A stretch of DNA of 64,000 nt from CAYJAB01 sp964368305 (GTDB lineage Bacteria > Bacillota_I > Bacilli_A > Erysipelotrichales > Erysipelotrichaceae), in the NCBI GenBank assembly GCA_964368305.1, contig CAYJAB010000005.1:8765-72764 (forward strand), given 5' to 3'. The notes beneath the pieces are model-generated. The model was not told the origin of the DNA. It saw nothing but the letters and a program-made list of their open reading frames with translations, and searched no databases. A program made the position numbers and the translations under genes. Below are positions 63,670 through 64,000 of this stretch, piece after piece (position 1 is the stretch's first letter; every line of letters starts with the position of its first letter).

Positions 63670-63943
63670 AAGTTTTTATTAAATTATATATCCTGTAGAT
63701 TATTCCCACTCTACGTTTTTAGATGTAAAATGGGAGCATATAGGTCTAAAAAGCGTGTGAAATCGTGCTATTTTTCTCTGTATTATCATCTCTATAAGGA
63801 TTATTACAGAAAAATGTTATCAATTTGTTATCGGTAATAGACGAGTGGATTAAAAACCACTTTTTAATTGAGCATATTTATCCACTCAAAACGGCACTCA
63901 GTGCGTTCCATTTTTGAAAGATTAAATAAATCTACTTGCGTTT
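63670..63943. other. Intergenic region without recognised gene
   Basis: About 270 bases between the terminator and the last partial gene. A short inverted repeat GCACT-C-AGTGC near 63893 is the only structure seen. I see no gene with a start and ribosome site. Confidence 0.5.
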
Positions 63944-64000
63944 TCACTTCACTACCCAATGACCAGTTTTATCTGAGCCAACTCTTTCGATAATATTAAA
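63944..64000 (-). CDS. 3' end of a gene, possibly an AlbA_2/Schlafen-type transcriptional regulator
   Basis: Only 18 codons and a TGA are visible, giving FNIIERVGSDKTGHWVVK. The 'G-[LI]-I-x-R-[IV]-G-S-x-K-x-G-x-W-x-V' ending is like the C-terminal wing of AlbA_2/ATP-binding (RecG-like) regulators. The rest lies beyond the right edge, so the call is tentative. Confidence 0.35.
   Translation of the reverse strand, partial: FNIIERVGSDKTGHWVVK

Noticed and set aside
63523..63837. Plus-strand open frame overlapping the end of the DUF4230 lipoprotein
   Set aside because: Runs through a strong terminator at 63643-63669 and has no ribosome site or recognisable domain.

Overview
The window is strongly AT-rich, uses the standard bacterial code (TGA is a stop, for example in the ATGA overlap near 1606), has AGGAGG-type ribosome sites, TTGACA/TATAAT promoters and no outer-membrane genes. 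It carries mannose-family PTS, GntR/YtrA and MarR regulators, YdbS/YdbT-like PH-domain proteins and ThrE-type exporters. This points to a low-GC Bacillota, perhaps near Erysipelotrichia/Mollicutes relatives; the placement is an inference.

Region 1 (1-6,078, minus strand): a partial MATE exporter, a MazG-like pyrophosphohydrolase, and a cyclic-nucleotide signalling set: a metallo-beta-lactamase-fold/GAF protein, a small FecR-domain protein, a CHASE2 adenylate cyclase and a stand-alone GAF protein.

Region 2 (6,155-31,200, minus strand) is the highlight. One probable operon encodes, in order, a 2,079-residue surface protein, a 519-residue glycine-rich surface protein, a c-subunit-like protein, a membrane-anchored b/delta-like protein, F1 alpha, gamma and beta, an epsilon-like protein, a polytopic membrane protein, a bitopic 260-residue protein and a 3,555-residue surface protein anchored at both ends. 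The F1 part keeps its catalytic residues. The c-like subunit keeps the RNPE polar loop but has no carboxylate in either membrane helix, and no recognisable subunit a is present. Four of the non-F1 proteins share a plan: N-terminal membrane helix followed by a beta-rich domain of about 200 residues; the three larger ones then have a glycine/acid-rich linker at nearly the same position and Fn3-like domains. I infer an ATP-driven rotary or mechanical cell-surface machine that does not pump ions. It is reminiscent of, but different from, the F1-like-X0 ATPases of mycoplasmas. The signalling genes of region 1 lie directly downstream on the same strand and may control it.

Region 3 (31,268-48,250): a ThrE-type exporter, a lipoprotein, a 2-hydroxyacid dehydrogenase, a MacA/MacB-like ABC system divergent from its likely two-component regulator, small accessory genes, and a MarR-controlled heterodimeric ABC exporter followed by an AI-2E family protein.

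Region 4 (48,366-55,618): an acyltransferase, a mannose-family PTS (IIB, IIC, IID) with a SIS-domain sugar-phosphate enzyme and a divergent GntR regulator, and a pair of PH-domain membrane proteins.

Region 5 (55,773-64,000): a phospholipase-D-like/DEAD helicase/DUF3427 gene split by a 10-N assembly gap, with an overlapping NUDIX gene (possible defence or DNA-repair pair), a lipoprotein, a YtrA-type GntR/ABC operon, two DUF4230 proteins and the 3' end of a further gene. No tRNA, rRNA, CRISPR array or insertion sequence was recognised.
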